From the NCBI RefSeq assembly GCF_047511655.1, contig NC_133400.1, positions 3,199,001 to 3,263,000 of the forward strand: a stretch of 64,000 nt of DNA, given 5' to 3'. How positions within the stretch are numbered: the first letter of the stretch is position 1; each line of letters starts with the position of its first letter. This document shows, one piece after another, positions 22,561-35,110 of the stretch. This DNA comes from Castor canadensis. Lineage: Eukaryota > Chordata > Mammalia > Rodentia > Castoridae. The notes below the pieces were generated by a model. The model made no database searches and was not told the DNA's origin. It worked only from the letters and a program-made list of their open reading frames with translations. Position numbers and translations under genes: made by a program.

Positions 22561-24307
22561 AGGGAATGGCTCTCGGCTGTGGAGGAAGCTGGACCAGGCC
22601 TGTGGCTGCACCAGGTGTAAACCCCGCTGTTAGATTAGTAAGGGAGAGCACAAGTCCACATCTGACATGGGCGCCAAAAACAGAGCTTCCCCTCCTCCCC
22701 AGTGGTCTCCTGAGGCTCACCGCTAACCTGATCTGAACAGCACACCTCTCTTATGGGCCCCATTGGGCAGACAGAGAGCACAAGGACCCTTTTTCTTGCT
22801 TCTGTAGGCCTCATTGATGTGTAAGGTCCAGAATGGGCCCCTTCATACAGTGGTCCAGAGTGGGCAGTGGGCAGGTAGGCGTCTAAGGCCAGCCCCAGGT
22901 TGGGGCTCCAATAGGAAACAAGGAGGCTTATAGCCTCCTGCAGGCGCTGGGGTCGGAGCGGAAGGAGCAGGCAGATTTGCACTCTGGACCTGGAGGCAGG
23001 CACCCTAAGGCCAGCACAGTCCCCCTGGGGCCTGAACTGTTTGCACAAAGAGAGTGCCTTTTCTAAAGAAGGAAGAAACCCAGGTTCAGGCTGTGCCTGT
23101 GTCTGCCTCCCCCTTCCAGATGGAACCCGATTCTGCCTCTCAGGTCCACCCGCCTAGGCAGACCATCACATTCCTCTGCTCTGACTCTGCCCAGGCCCTG
23201 CCTGGTCCTTAAAGGAGGTCTTTGTTAAGGAGGTGAGGCAAGGTGCCACAGTGACTCGGGCCCTCCTTGCTGTTGGCGGGATTGTTCGGATTTCATCTGG
23301 CAGGTGGCACTGCAAAGACCCAGACCACTGGGGCTTTGCCCGACTGCCAATCACTCGCTTTCCCTACTGGTGTCCAGTTCCAGCTCTGGATGGCCAGAGA
23401 GAATCAGAGGACCTCGGCTAGTGTCCAGGTGCAGCAAATGGAAACAAGGAGGCCCAGCTAAATCTAACTGCAGATCAACAATGAATAATTTTCAGTATGC
23501 ATGTGTCCCACTCAGTACCTGGGCATCCTGCATTGAACCTGGCACCCTGACTCTCCAGCCACCTCCAGCTCTGGATTTGGGCTCACCTCACTCCCTAAAA
23601 GCTGGACTTCTGTGATCCACCCAAGTGGGGTGTGAAGGGGACCAGCACACAGGAGCCAGCATTCTATAAGCAGGGCTGCCCCACCAGTGTGTAGGTAGTG
23701 CTAGACCTCTGGCTACCTGTGCCACATCTTAGTGACTTTTATTCTTTGTGCAAAGAACACTTCACTTAACTTTCTCCTTGCGTTGAAACCCTGTGGAGGA
23801 CAAGCAGGCATCGTCACTGTTCGGGGTTGGTCCCTTGTGGCTCCTGTCTTTGAGGAGGCTTGTGAGCATGGTTGTTTGCTCTCATGGGAGAGTGTCACTG
23901 TCCCTGGATGTGTTCATGGTTTTAAAGATGCTTGTGTGGTATGCAAAGAAGCTAATGCCCTTCTCTTTCACATCCCCCTTCCCCCACGAAGGGGACAGAC
24001 CTCTACAGAAGTAAGTTTTTATAATTGCCTGTCCTTGTCACTAAAGCAGATCCTGTGACCAATCGGTGATAAGAGTTTTATGCCCTGGTGCAGAAAAGAG
24101 CCATCATGCAGATAACTAATAACCTGAGGTTCTGAAGGGATGGTAAACAGAGCCTGGTCACTGTGAAAGGGAGAAGTTCCCACATGCTTCCCTCTGTGGA
24201 AGTGTGGAAAGAGAGCTCTTACACTACACTAGCAGAACTCATGGTCCTTGAGCAAGGGGTGCCTTCCCACTCATACTTTCTTTTCCAATTACAGAGAAAT
24301 GTGTTTT

Positions 24308-24604
24308 ATTTTTTGCAGTGCTTGGGATTGAACCCAGGACCTCATGCATGTTGAGCCACACTCCCTGCCCTTTTGTTTGTATTTTGTTTTTGTTTTTGGT
24401 AGCACCAAAAGCTTAGATTTGAACTCATGGCCTCATGCTTGCTAGGCAGGTGCTCTTACTGCTTGAGCCATTCCACCAGCCCTGTATTTTGCTTTTGAGA
24501 CAGGGTCTCCTTGTCTTTGCCTGGGCTGGCCTTAAACTTATGATCCTCTAGCCTCAGCCTCATGAGTAGCTGGGATTACAGTAATGTATCACCCCATCCA
24601 ACTT
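24308..24604 (-). mobile_element. ID SINE fragment followed by ID/7SL dimeric SINE
   Basis: 24308-24372 is an ID fragment (CTTGGGATTGAACCCAGGAC). From 24373 a T/G-rich tail leads into an ID unit (GCTTGCTAGGCAGGTGCTCT) and a 7SL-like unit (TTGAGACAGGGTCTCC, GAGTAGCTGGGATTACAG). Two insertions lie side by side. Confidence 0.85.
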
Positions 24605-25578
24605 TAGGTATGTGTTTTTGTTGACAACAAACTCAAACGGTATAGAATGGGGGGGATATAGACATGAGACCAAATCACAGAGCATCAATTGGGGGCTGGG
24701 GTTTTGGGGTCCAGAAGGCCAAATCCTACCGTTGAGAGTGCTGGCCCCATGTGTACAATGGGGTCAGGTACTGTTGGCCTCTTTGAGTGTTGTCAGAACT
24801 CTGGAGAGTTAAGTTTTAGACCTAACTCAGCCCAGGAAAGGCCTTCTGAAAGTATCAGCTGGGGGTCTATCAGCCATGTGGTCAGGATGGTAGGGCTGCA
24901 GCCAGATGGCCCCCTGCAGTGAGGAACGTGCATGGCTCCTGCTCAGATAGATAAGGGCCAAGCTGCAGCTGCCCCCCGCCCCCCCCCACACCCTTCAGCT
25001 TACTCCGGGGTCTCTCATGGAAACATCTAAAGTCCCCAGAAGGGCTGACCCCATCACCAAGAGAGTGGACAGTCTCCTTACCCTTCCACTTAAACCTACC
25101 CACAGTACACCAGGCCACACTGGAGTCAGAACTGCACTGCAGACACCTGTGGTCTTTAATGCAATGATGACGGTGATGGTAATGGTAACAGCTTCATCTC
25201 AGGCCCTGTCCCAGGACAGGTGGCATAAGGCCTGTTTGACCGATGAGGACACTGAGCCTGGGGTCAAAGCCCCAGCACTTCCAGCTCAGGAAGGGACAAG
25301 TAGCACCCGAGGTGCCCAATTCCTGAACTCACTTCCTTCAGCTTGTCCCTGTGGGGACATAGATGCCCCGAGATGCCCAGCTGTGAGGACAGGGCCGAAA
25401 AACTGAGTCTGAAAACACCATCTGGGATTTCAGAAGCCTGACGTGGAGATGCTGTGTCTCCCTGGCCAGGCCCAGCTCCGGATCCCCAGTGTCACCAGAG
25501 TCCAGGCTCTGGCGACTCTTGTTCCCCATCCTCTTCTTTCTCATCCTTCCTTCTCTCCTTCCTTCCCCTGAGTGTCTT

Positions 25579-25786
25579 TTTTTTTCAATCCTGGGGTTTG
25601 ATTTCAGGACCTCACACTTGCTAGGCAGGCGCTCTACCACTTGAGCCACTCCTCCAGCCCTTTTTTTGTGATGGATTTTTTTGAGATAGGGTCTCACGAA
25701 CTGTGTGCCCAAGGCTGGCTCAGTCCGTGATCCTTCTGATCCTCCTGAGTAGCTGGGACTACAGGCGTGAGCCACTGGCACCTGGC
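25579..25786 (-). mobile_element. Dimeric SINE with 14-bp target-site duplication
   Basis: An ID unit (CACACTTGCTAGGCAGGCGC) is joined to a 7SL-like unit (GAGATAGGGTCTCACGAACT, GGGACTACAGGCGTGAGCC). The flanks CCCCTGAGTGTCTT at 25565-25578 and 25787-25800 are identical, marking a fairly recent insertion. Confidence 0.92.
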
Positions 25787-26299
25787 CCCCTGAGTGTCTT
25801 GAGACAGGTATTCCTGAAGTCACCAGTACAGCTTCTCTAGGACGTGGTGCTGCCTGGCACACACAGTATAGACCTTCTCTTGGCCAGAGACCCAGAGTGT
25901 GTGAGCAGCTGAGTCAGAGATGGTGGTCCCAGGGAAGGTGGATCTGATGCACACAACCACACTCTGTACTCCTATAAGCCATGCTCCAGGCTGCAGGGCT
26001 CCCCTCAGCTGCTCGGCCTCTTTTGGGCATTGCTTTTCTTTATAACTTCTTTTATCTCTTCCCTTCCCTTCAGCTTTGTACAAGCTATCTAACCCCTCTG
26101 TGCCTCACTATTCCCCTCTGGGGAATGGGGATGGGAACTATCCCAACCTCAGGGGATTGTTGTTGTGAGTAGGGTGAACCATGAATGTAAGAAGAGAGGC
26201 TCTGCACAGTACCTGGGCCTGGCCTTGGACTTGCTCTCCCTCCAGCCTCAGCCTCTCTTCCTCCCCTGGACACAGGACACCCTTTCCCCGGTTTTCTCA

Positions 26300-26584
26300 T
26301 CCTGCTGATTAGAATCCCCTGACAGTTTTTAAAAATCTCAGGCCAGGCTCTACCCAGTCCAATTAACCCAGATCTCTAGGGATGGGACCTGGGCAAGTGT
26401 TTTTTGTTTTGTTTGTTTGTTTTTGTTTTTGTGGTGCTTAGAGGGATGAAAGCTCTCTACTACTGAGCTACATCCCTGGCCCTTGGTTTTTTGGGACAGG
26501 GTCTTACTATGGAGCCCAGGCTTGCCTTGAACTCTTGATCCTCCTACCTCTGCCTCCCAAGTGCTAGGATTACAGGCATGGAGT
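26300..26584 (-). mobile_element. hAT-like fossil plus ID/B1 dimeric SINE
   Basis: 26300-26398 resembles a MER20-type hAT element (GATTAGAATCCCCTGACAG, CAGATCTCTAGGGATGGGAC); its own orientation is uncertain. 26399-26584 is a minus-strand SINE with a G/T tail, an ID unit (GCTACATCCCTGGCCC) and a B1 unit (TGGGACAGGGTCTTACTATG, GTGCTAGGATTACAGGC). Confidence 0.75.
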
Positions 26585-27295
26585 GGAATTACTTGCCCCA
26601 CTGCAAGCATATTTTTTTAAAGCTCCTCTCGGTTTTGCAGTGCCATTGGTCCTAGACTCAGCACTTCCTGTCTGTATGAGGAGGCAGATTCTGGGTGGCC
26701 TGAGGTCAGCATTCCAAAGTCGACCCCCCACACACTCCCCTCCCCCAAGCCCAGGCTGCTGCTTTGCAGACCACACTGGGGGTGGAAAGGCCCTGGAGAA
26801 AAGGTCCCCTCCTCCATTGCTGTCACAAATAGCAGCAGCTGACATCTCTTGGACCCCTGCTGTGTGCACTGAGCTGGGTCCTTTGACAGTCCTTAATGTC
26901 TTCTCAGTCCTTACTGCTGCAGTCCACTTTAGAGATGAAGGTGGAGGAGGAAGGTGGAGTCTTGGAACCTTTGCACCACACCCTGGTGAACCCAAGCTGG
27001 GATCTGTACCCACCACAGGGGGACAGCACTGGGGCCTGCTTCTGCCGCTGTGTGACAGTGGCCTGTGTCACGCCCACCAGTGCTTGTCTGTGTGGCATGC
27101 TCTCTCTTTTTCCTCAACCCCTCAGTCTTAGCTCCTAGTGGATACCCTACCTATTCCACCTGAGTTTCCAGCAGTTTCTCCCTCCTTATCCTACTAACCC
27201 ACCATCTTCCATGTTGAGCCCTGTAATTCCTGGCCCAGAGCAAACTTCTCTGGCTGTAGCAAAAACACCAATCCCTCCTTAAAATATAGGTTCTG

Positions 27296-27510
27296 GTCAC
27301 TGGGTGTGATGGTACATTTCTGCAATCACAGTGCTGAGGAGGTGGAGGCTGGAGGATCTTGCGTTTGAGCCCAGCCTCATAGTGGGCTATTTAGTGAATT
27401 CCAAGTCAACCTGGTCTACATGGCAAGAAACCATTCAGGGTGACCCCCTCTGAGTATCAGGTCCTCATCTATAAAACAGGCCTGTAAAACATACCTCATC
27501 TCAAAACCAA
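27296..27510 (+). mobile_element. B1-like SINE (diverged)
   Basis: Plus-orientation 7SL-type text: CACTGGGTGTGATGGTACAT, GAGGAGGTGGAGGCTGGAGG, GTCAACCTGGTCTACATGGC, ending in an A-rich TCTCAAAACCAAAATGG. Confidence 0.75.
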
Positions 27511-28647
27511 AATGGATGTATGGTATGCTATTCTAGTTCTGTTCACGTATGTTCCTGAGATGCTGCACTGGGGGTGCCCTGCCTGCAGACCAGGGGCTGG
27601 GGCCTGTCCTCTTAGGCAGATGCTCCTCACTGTCCTAGAAAACTGAAATGCCATAGCTGCCCTCCAAGTCCCCCAACGTCTAGCTCACCTTTGGCTTCTC
27701 CCTGCCTGGGCCTGCCCTGACCTCCCAGCCTCCAGTTCCTCTCACTGTTCCCTTGTGTCCCTCTGGTCCTTTTCCCATCCCTTTCCTGCTTCCTGGGACG
27801 CTGTTCCATACTTGACTCACTCCTGCCTGTCTTTAGGGGCCAATCCTATGCCCTCCCACTGGCCAGAGCCTCTCCCATCCCCCCCCACTATATCTGTGGG
27901 GGTCACTTGTCTGCTTGTCTGCACAATGCAGGTGTGACACCCTGTACTGCCTTATGTCCACCTGTGCTAGTCTGGGTCCTCTGAGACCAGATGCTTTGAT
28001 GAGAAATACACAAGAAATTCCTGAGGGAGGCCAGGATTGCTATGGGATGTGGAACTGACCACAGCAATGAGGAAAACAGGTCACCCCAGGCAACTGCACC
28101 ACCTAAGGACAGTTTGCAAACCTAGTGGCCCACCAGGGGTCCTGGTGCCCTCCCATCCCCTCACCCTTCCAGCGTAGCTCAGAGCCTGGCACATAGGCAG
28201 ATCTCAGGAATGCATTTAGCTCCCATCAGTCTGTCAGAGGCTCTGGAACCTTCCAGGTAGGAGCAAATGTTCCCTGTCCTAAAGGGCCTGCCCAGCCATC
28301 CCAGACCTTGTGAGCTGGGGCTGCAGCCTGGGGTCAGGGCAGCCTGAGTTTCATCCCAGCTCCAGGACTCTCAGTAAGCTGAGTGCCCTTGAGCTGCAGA
28401 CGCCAGAGCTCTGAGCCTTGATTTGCACATCCGTCAAATGGAGTGGTAAGAGCACTTCACGGGGCTGTTTCTAGAGATGGCCAAGAGTGTGCCAGGGCTC
28501 CAGCTGTGGCTTTTATCAATCATTCAGAATTTTAAAGACACATCAGTTGCAGGAATGTTGTGGGAATGGGGGTTTCCCCAGGGACTGGAGACCTTTTATC
28601 TTAATCCATTAGACTTCCAAGTCTTCATGGAAATGAGGGGCAGGAGA

Positions 28648-28727
28648 TTGGGGGTGTGGCTGAGTGGTGGAACACTTGCCTAAGATGGGTGAGGCCCTGG
28701 GTTCCATCCCCAACACTGCAATAAAGT
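28648..28727 (+). mobile_element. ID-type SINE
   Basis: TGGGGGTGTGGCTGAGTGGT (box A region) and GCCCTGGGTTCCATCCCC (box B region) in sense orientation, about 0.5 kb upstream of the first coding exon of C16orf74. Confidence 0.85.
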
Positions 28728-29195
28728 AATATAGTAGACACCAAGGTCATTGATTAGAGACCTTAAAAATGGAGTCAGGGGCAAGCTTATGACAGAAAGC
28801 ACATCCATCATGGTAGGCTTTGGCCACCCATGGCCTGGCCTGAGGGTCTTCCATCCCTGCACCTGACCACTATTCTGCAGTTCCACAAGGAAAGGCTGGA
28901 CATGTTGCTTCCACACCATCAGCCCAGCCAATCTCACCTTGAACTTGGCTGGCCAGAAGCCACACTGTGCTCCAGTATGTTTAGTTATGAGACACCAGAA
29001 AGTTTTTCCCCCAGCACAGACTCTGTTTGTGAGCAGTGCAACCCAGATGCAGTCAGCAAGCACTGTGACCTCATAGCTGGTTTGTTTCTTCCCTACTTCC
29101 TGTTGCACCCAGCTGGCTGGGATGGGAATCTGGCCACACATGGCCAATACAGAGAAGTACCCCGACCTTCTCTGACTGCTCCCCTCTTTCCACAG

Positions 29196-29241
29196 GCCCA
29201 CAGAGGTGACGACATGGGGCTCAAGCTGTCCTGTCTAAAAG
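29196..29241 (+). CDS. C16orf74: C16orf74 first coding exon (start codon at 29214)
   Basis: After acceptor CTCTTTCCACAG (ending 29195) there are 18 bases of 5' UTR, then ATG 29214-29216 in good context (G at -3 and G at +4). The exon encodes MGLKLSCLK plus the first base of the Gly-10 codon, ending at donor GTGAGG (29242). C16orf74 is a small vertebrate protein. The N-terminal Met-Gly with Cys at residue 7 (and Cys-14 from the next exon) fits myristoylation and palmitoylation and thus membrane attachment. The exon matches the start of the human protein closely, with Leu for Met at residue 5. The phase joins exactly with 44914. The start is secure because the lipidation signal needs Gly-2. Confidence 0.96.
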
Positions 29242-30829
29242 GTGAGGTGAAGGCTGGGGGTTCTGGGGGCGAGGGGACAGGGAGTCAGACAGATAAGGTG
29301 GAGAGAGTGAAGGTCTGGATCACTGACCTGGAGAGGGAGAGGCAGCCCCAGTACACAGTAGGTGTTCTATAAATGTTTGCCCTGCCTGAGTCTTCCTCTA
29401 GGCCTTCCTTTCACTAGCAGATGGTAATGAGGGAAAGTCGCAGTGCCCTTGGGTCTCAGTTTCCCCCGTCCCAGGCAAGGAGAGTGAAGAAGCAGAAAAG
29501 CCTGGGCAAGGGCCAGGTGTACTTGGGGTGTTGTCTCCCAGGACACAGTGGCCTGTCATCCCCCAGATAGGAGGTCCATCCACCCTGATGCAAAGAAAAA
29601 GTTCTAGAAGGACATAAGGTCATTGAAGGGTGTACATGGTGTTGGCAGAGGCAGCTCAGACATCTGCTATGGTGTCTGGAATTTTCTATCCAGAAGACAG
29701 GTCAGGCCAGTGTGGCCCACACAGAAGACTCCCACTGGAAGTCCCCTGCTCTGTGCTATGACACATGCTGGGCGCCCTCCCTTCGTCTCCCAGCCTGAGG
29801 TCCAGGAGCTTCCCTTGATGGTCCTGGCCCAGGTGTCACAGGCCCACTGGTCCAACTCTGCCTTTTGGACATCTCTGGCCTGACCACAGCTCCCTTCGTA
29901 TCTGCAGCCCACACAGGCCAGAGAGCCCCACTGGCCTCAGCTCTCACCTTCTGGTGCATTTTCCAGGTGGCCTGCTGCGTAAGACATACCAAGTACCCCA
30001 TATGCACATGGCTGTTGGCCTGAACGCCAAACTCCTTGCCTGCTCCGAGGCCACCGTGTGTGACTGCAGCAGCCTCTTGCTCGTGTCCTTTCTCTCCATT
30101 ATCCTTCCTGCCCTTTGGTGAAAGGTTAGCCTTGCTGCCAGGAGACCTGGAACCAGGGCCTTGGCTTCCTTGTCAGTAAGATGGAGTCATGACAGGGCCT
30201 GTGGGTTCACCAGGAGAGCCTGGCACCAGCACTCACTCTGCTATCATGGCCACTACTATGATGGTTGGTCTTATTCCTGCTTTCGTGCCATATACCAGCT
30301 GTGTAGCCTACTCTCTAAACTCCAGAAAGGCTTAGGGGTTTTGGCTGCAAGCCATGGAAGATGATTCTCCTTAAGGTGAGCGGAGACGGTGCCCCCTGGA
30401 GGTGGTGGGGAAGCCTGTAGGAGAAATGCAGCAAGGAGCCTGGGAAAGTGCAGCCAGGAGAGCCTGTGATTGGTCCAGATGAGGTCTTGTGCCCGCCCTT
30501 CAGCCTAGAGGATGAGCATCTTGACTGACAGCCCCACCAAGACTTCATGCAAAGGGGGAGCAGTGTTTCCCCTGGAGAGAATGGGGGCATTGTTGGCAAA
30601 GAGGCCCAAGATAATGGGGCAGCGTGGTCAGTTCACGTGTCCTTCAGGACCTGGCTCCAACTGAGCCCCAGGCCAGGCCCATGGAGGAGTGGGAGATGTG
30701 CGTGGAATGAGTATCAGTGAGCTATGGAGACCAATCTAGGAGCAGTTGGTAGCTGGAGGTTTAACCCTTGATGTGGCCATGGGTCTCCCCAGTGACCAGC
30801 AGGCATAGAGCTGGCTTCAGGACATCTTT

Positions 30830-31830
30830 GTTTTGTTTTGTCCTTCACTGTGGTGGAACAGACGTGACATAAGATGTACACGGTTCAGAGGATTGAACAC
30901 ATTCACATTCTGTGTAACTCCCCCCACCATCCACCTCCAGAAAGAACTCATCTTCCCAGCCTGAAACTGTCCCCTTCAACATGGCCTGCCCAGCTCCCAC
31001 GGCCCCGACAGCTTCCTCCTACCCTCTGCTTCTGGGGTCTGAGGCTCTAGTAAGCTCATGTGATGTGTTACGTTGTGTTTGCCCTTGGTGTCTGGTGCCT
31101 GAATCAACCATGTCCTGGAATGTAGCTGCTTCTTTCCTTTCGGGAGCTGAGTGATATTCCAGCATGTGAATTGTGTTGGTCCCTTTGCATTACTGTCACA
31201 GAATACCTGTGATAAACAACTTTTTTGTGTGGTGGGAACTGGGGTTTGAGCTTAGGGCTTAGTGCTTGCAAAGCAGGTGCTCTACCACTTGAGCCACACT
31301 TCCAGCCCATTTTGCTCTGATAATTTTGGAGATGAGGGTCCCTCAAACTATTTGCCCAGGCTGGCCTCAAACCTTGATCCTCCGATCTCAGCTTCCTGAG
31401 TAGCTAGGATTGCAGGCATGAACCACCAGCACCCAGCAAACAAATTATAAGAAAGAAACGTTTTTTGGGGGTTCACCGATGCAGAGGTTTCAGTCTGTGG
31501 TCACCTGGCCCCATGCTTTGGATGTGTGGTGGTCCAGTACATCATGGTGGAAGTGCATGGCTGAAGATGCTATCACCTCATGATGGCTAGGAAGCAAAAG
31601 AGAGAACGGGAGAAGATGAGGGCCTAGGGTCCCAATGTATTCCTCAAGGGCACACCCCCCATGACCTAACTTCCTCCCACTAGCCCCCTCCTCCTAAAGG
31701 TTCCTGCAGTCCCCTGCCCCCTGCATGGTGCCAGGGGCTACGGCCCAAACCTTCCATCCATGGGCCTTTGGGGGCCACATTTGGTTTATCTGTTCATTTG
31801 ACTAAGGACACTTGTATTGTTGCCACCTCC
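30830..31830 (-). mobile_element. Nested block: L1 interrupted by MaLR-like LTR, itself interrupted by a SINE
   Basis: 30830-31170 is antisense old L1 (GTAACTCCCCCCACCATCCA, GCTGAGTGATATTCCAGCA). At about 31175 an LTR-like MaLR fragment begins (TTTGCATTACTGTCACAGAA); it continues after the SINE at 31222-31438 through CACACCCCCCATGACCTAAC to about 31780. L1 text resumes with TTGGTTTATCTGTTCATTTG (31790). The order of events is readable: L1, then LTR, then SINE. None has coding capacity. Confidence 0.65.
31222..31438 (-). mobile_element. Dimeric SINE (ID plus 7SL-like)
   Basis: ID unit (GTGCTCTACCACTTGAGCCA) plus 7SL-like unit (TTTGCCCAGGCTGGCCTC, CTGAGTAGCTAGGATTGCAG), minus orientation. Confidence 0.9.
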
Positions 31831-32379
31831 TGGCTGTTGTGTCTGAACATTTTGACAAAGGAACCTGGCCCTGGATATATCCCCTGAGTCCACCTTCCTT
31901 CCAGCCCCAAGCAGGAAGCCCCTGCAAGATGCTGGTGGTACCTGGGAAATACACCCTCACCTCCCCCTCCCCCATAGCAAGGCTAAAAGCTCAGGCAGAG
32001 CTAAGCGCCTCTGTGGCTGGGAGCTTTTAAGAGGGCAACTTTTCCAGCCTGCCCTTGGCCTGCTGAGTGCTGGAGGGGTGCCGGTGCCTCAGCCAGGCCA
32101 GCTCATACATTTTTCATTGCCTGCCCTGCCCAGCCTGGGTCCCTGGAGGTGACAGGGCCAGCACAGGTCTGGGTGTGACCCAGGGCGTGGGGTGGGTGAA
32201 GGCACAGACTCCTCACTGTGCACATAGCCAAGATAGATCCAGGCCATCAGCTCAGACCCTCCTCCTCCAGGAGCCTGGCCTTCATTCTCCCCGAGGGCGT
32301 TGACCGTCCTCACGGGCCTCGACAGTGGTTTCCCGTGTACCCTTCCCTCCTGCTCATCACACAAGGATGGGTTTGTGCT

Positions 32380-32706
32380 CTCTTTGTTTTGTTTCGTTTA
32401 TTTGGGCAGTCCTGGGGCTTGAACTCAGGGCCTTATGCTTGCTAGGTAAACTCTCTGTCACTTGAGCTACTCCACCAGCCCATTTTGCTTTGGTTATTTT
32501 GAGATAGGGTCTTGCTTTATGCCCCAGCTGGTCTGGACCCCAGTCCTCCTATTTATGCTTCCCACATAGCTGGGATGACAGGCATGTGCCACCATGCACA
32601 GCCATTGGTCGAGAACTTTTTACAGAGCTGACCTCAAACCACAATCTTCCTGATCTCTGCCTCCAGTGTAGCTAGGATTATAGCAGTGAGCCACTACACC
32701 TGGCTT
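32380..32706 (-). mobile_element. Trimeric SINE
   Basis: ID unit (GGCTTGAACTCAGGGCC), first 7SL-like unit (GAGATAGGGTCTTGC, CTATTTATGCTTCCCACATA) and second unit (CATTGGTCGAGAACTTTTTA ... GTGAGCCACTACACCTGGC). Old L1-like text follows to about 32925. Confidence 0.88.
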
Positions 32707-32929
32707 CCTGTGTTGTCTTATTTTTTATTTAACTTCTAGGTGCATGTCATGTTTTTCGAGGCAGTGATACTGCGGTCATGTTCTCTATTAGATTCTGCCA
32801 AGAGTTAGTCTTTGAGTTATTTCCAACTAGTTGCTTTTGTAGATAAAACTATGCTGAACATCTTGGCTCTCCGATTATTTTATTATTACTTCTTTGGGGT
32901 AAATTCCAGAAACCAGAACAGCAGTTAAA

Positions 32930-33130
32930 GTAATAGGAATAAATGGGTAATTCGTATTGAGGGCTCAGTGTGGGCAAGACCCTGTTCTGTGTATTCTATG
33001 TGGATTAACTCATTGTCTCCAAGACAAATCCCAAGAAGTCCCAGTTTCCAGGTGAGGAGGCTGAGGCCCAGAGAGGTAATGCAGTTTGCCTGGGGCCACA
33101 CAGTTTTGCCAGGTAGGATCTGAAGCTGGG
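32930..33130 (-). mobile_element. MIR SINE
   Basis: Antisense MIR order: GAGGGCTCAGTGTGGGCAAG, GGTGAGGAGGCTGAGGCCCA then GAGAGGTAATGCAG, and GGGGCCACACAGTTTTGCC. Confidence 0.78.
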
Positions 33131-34213
33131 GGATGGCTCTAGGGACCTCGTTTCTGTCCCCAGTGTGGATACCTCTTCCATTCTCTGCCTCTATCTTCAC
33201 ATGGACTCCTCCTCTTCTGCCTTGTCCCCTTCTTGTCTCAGGACACCTGTGGTTGGACTTAGGCCCTGCCCTATTCCAGGATGATGTCGTGTTGTGGTCC
33301 TTAACCTAATCAAACTGCAGATTTGATTAAGTTACCGACCACCAATGAGGTTGTTTCAGTTGGTAGAGGTGGAGTCTCTAGAGGTAATGTGCTGTATTCT
33401 CCCCGAGGCCTGAGCATCCCCAGCTGCCCAGGGCACCAGGAGCAGGGACCCAGCCAGGTCCCGGGCCCTCTCCCCCTCTGCTGTGCCCCCCAGACTGGCT
33501 CTGTGGCTCAGAACCACCAGTTATTCCCATTCAACCTCCCTGTGATGTCAGGGTTACAGTCCCAGCTCAGCCCCTTGTCAAGGACTTGATCTTGGAGTAA
33601 GGCATGCTTCGTGGCCATGTGGCCCCTACAGCTGGATGGGGTCCTGCCATCCAGCTTACTGCCTCAGGTACAGGGAGTAGAGGTCTCACATTCTCATTTT
33701 CCACTGAGTCCCACAAATTACCTAGTGGCCCCTTCTTTACGGCCAGTGACCCAGTACTTCTGGGTCTCAGTATCCTCAGGGGTAAACTGAGGCACCCTTC
33801 ACTCAAGCCAACGATTGTTAACTGAGTGCCTCCTCTGTGTCAGGTTCAAGAGCGTTCTTTGCGTACCACAGATGAGCTCTGCTCAGGGTTTACCATCTGG
33901 GAGACCATGGAGGTAGGATGAAGCCTATATGGGTTCCAGCTGTCTAGGGAGTCCCGTGAGGGAAGGTAGAGGAGGCAAGTGAAATGAATATGCGTTATTT
34001 AGTCAGATATGTCCCTGACATCAGCATGTGGGGTCCAACTGGCAGCTCACGGGGGTCTCCAATGGACCAGTCAGGGAAGGTCCAGTTGGCTGGTGTGGGG
34101 GACTCTGATGAGCAGGTCGGGGAGGGAGCTCCAGATGGCCAGTCTGGACGTGTTGACTGTTGCCCTTCTCTTCCTCCTTCAGTTTTGGGCATCTCTTGCC
34201 CTAGAATCACAGA

Positions 34214-34280
34214 ATTGGGCTAGTGGAGTGGCTCAAGTTGTAGAGTGCCTGTCTAGAATCGCAGAGTTGGTGTCTGAGCT
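34214..34280 (+). mobile_element. ID-like SINE fragment
   Basis: GGAGTGGCTCAAGTTGTAGA then GTGCCTGTCTAGAATCG: box A half of an ID unit, 3' part lost. Confidence 0.65.
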
Positions 34281-34734
34281 GGAAGGCACCTGACAGTTCA
34301 CAGGAGAGGGAGAGACTGCCCCGGTCACACCAGCTGGAATCAGACCTGGACCCAGTCAGGGCTTCTTTGGGGGTGGAGAGAGGGTGAGGTTTCCTCCATA
34401 GAGGGAAAGGCCCCTCTATAGGCAGGTGCTCCTCCAAAGGAAGCCACACCACAACTGCTGTTGTTCCCATACAAGGTGTGACAGTGGGGGCATGAGGACA
34501 CCTCAGGGAGTGAGGGTCACAGGTGCTTGTGGATCCTTCTCTATTGGCTTCAGTCTGACCCCTCCACTCTTCTAGCCTCAGCTCTGCAGCTCCCTACCCT
34601 CCTCCTTCCCCGAGCCTCCTACAGGCTGAGAGCCATGTACCTGCCCTGGAAAACACTAAGCCTGCTTCCCACCGGGCTGGCTTTGTGTTGTCAGAGGATC
34701 ATGGACTAGCTGGCATGGCTTCTGCCCCCAGAAA

Positions 34735-35110
34735 AGGTCTTGGGGCTGCTGAACAAATGACCACAAACTGGGTGACTTAAAACAACAGGAATCTAGCGTT
34801 TTAGAGGCTGAGCATCTGAGATCAAGGCGTGGCAGGGCCTTGCCCCCTCCACAGGCTCTCGAGGAGGACCTGCCCTGCTCCTGGCGACTCCCAGTGGGAC
34901 TCTTGGCCCCAGTCTCTGCTCTGTCTTCACATGGCCATCTTCTCCTTCTCTCTATCCAAACCCCATCTCCCGGTCTGCTGAGGACACCAATCATTGGATT
35001 TAGAGCTCTCAAATCCAGCACGAGCTCCTCACAAGACCCCAGCCAAATCGCATCTGTAAGAAACTTAGTTCTAAATTGAGCAGTGAAGACCTCACAGTCT
35101 GAGGTCCTGA
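34735..35110 (+). mobile_element. MLT1-type LTR fossil (ERVL-MaLR)
   Basis: It matches the order of an MLT1 LTR: CCACAAACTGGGTGACTTAA, GAGATCAAGGCGTGGCAGGG, CTGTCTTCACATGGCC, CCAATCATTGGATTTAGAGC, ending near GAGGTCCTGA. It is a solo, decayed LTR with no coding part. Confidence 0.75.

Larger units (their letters stand above)
21222..29195 (+). other. C16orf74: C16orf74 intron 1 (in 5' UTR)
   Basis: A roughly 8-kb intron inferred from the donor at 21222 and acceptor at 29195. It contains an antisense MIR (22380-22560), SINEs at 24308-24604, 25579-25786, 26399-26584, 27296-27510 and 28648-28727, MIRs (26085-26225 plus, 26825-27000 minus, 28320-28490 plus), a hAT-like fragment (26300-26398) and L2-like text (27600-27960). 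21561-22360 and 22561-24300 show nothing recognisable. Confidence 0.6.
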
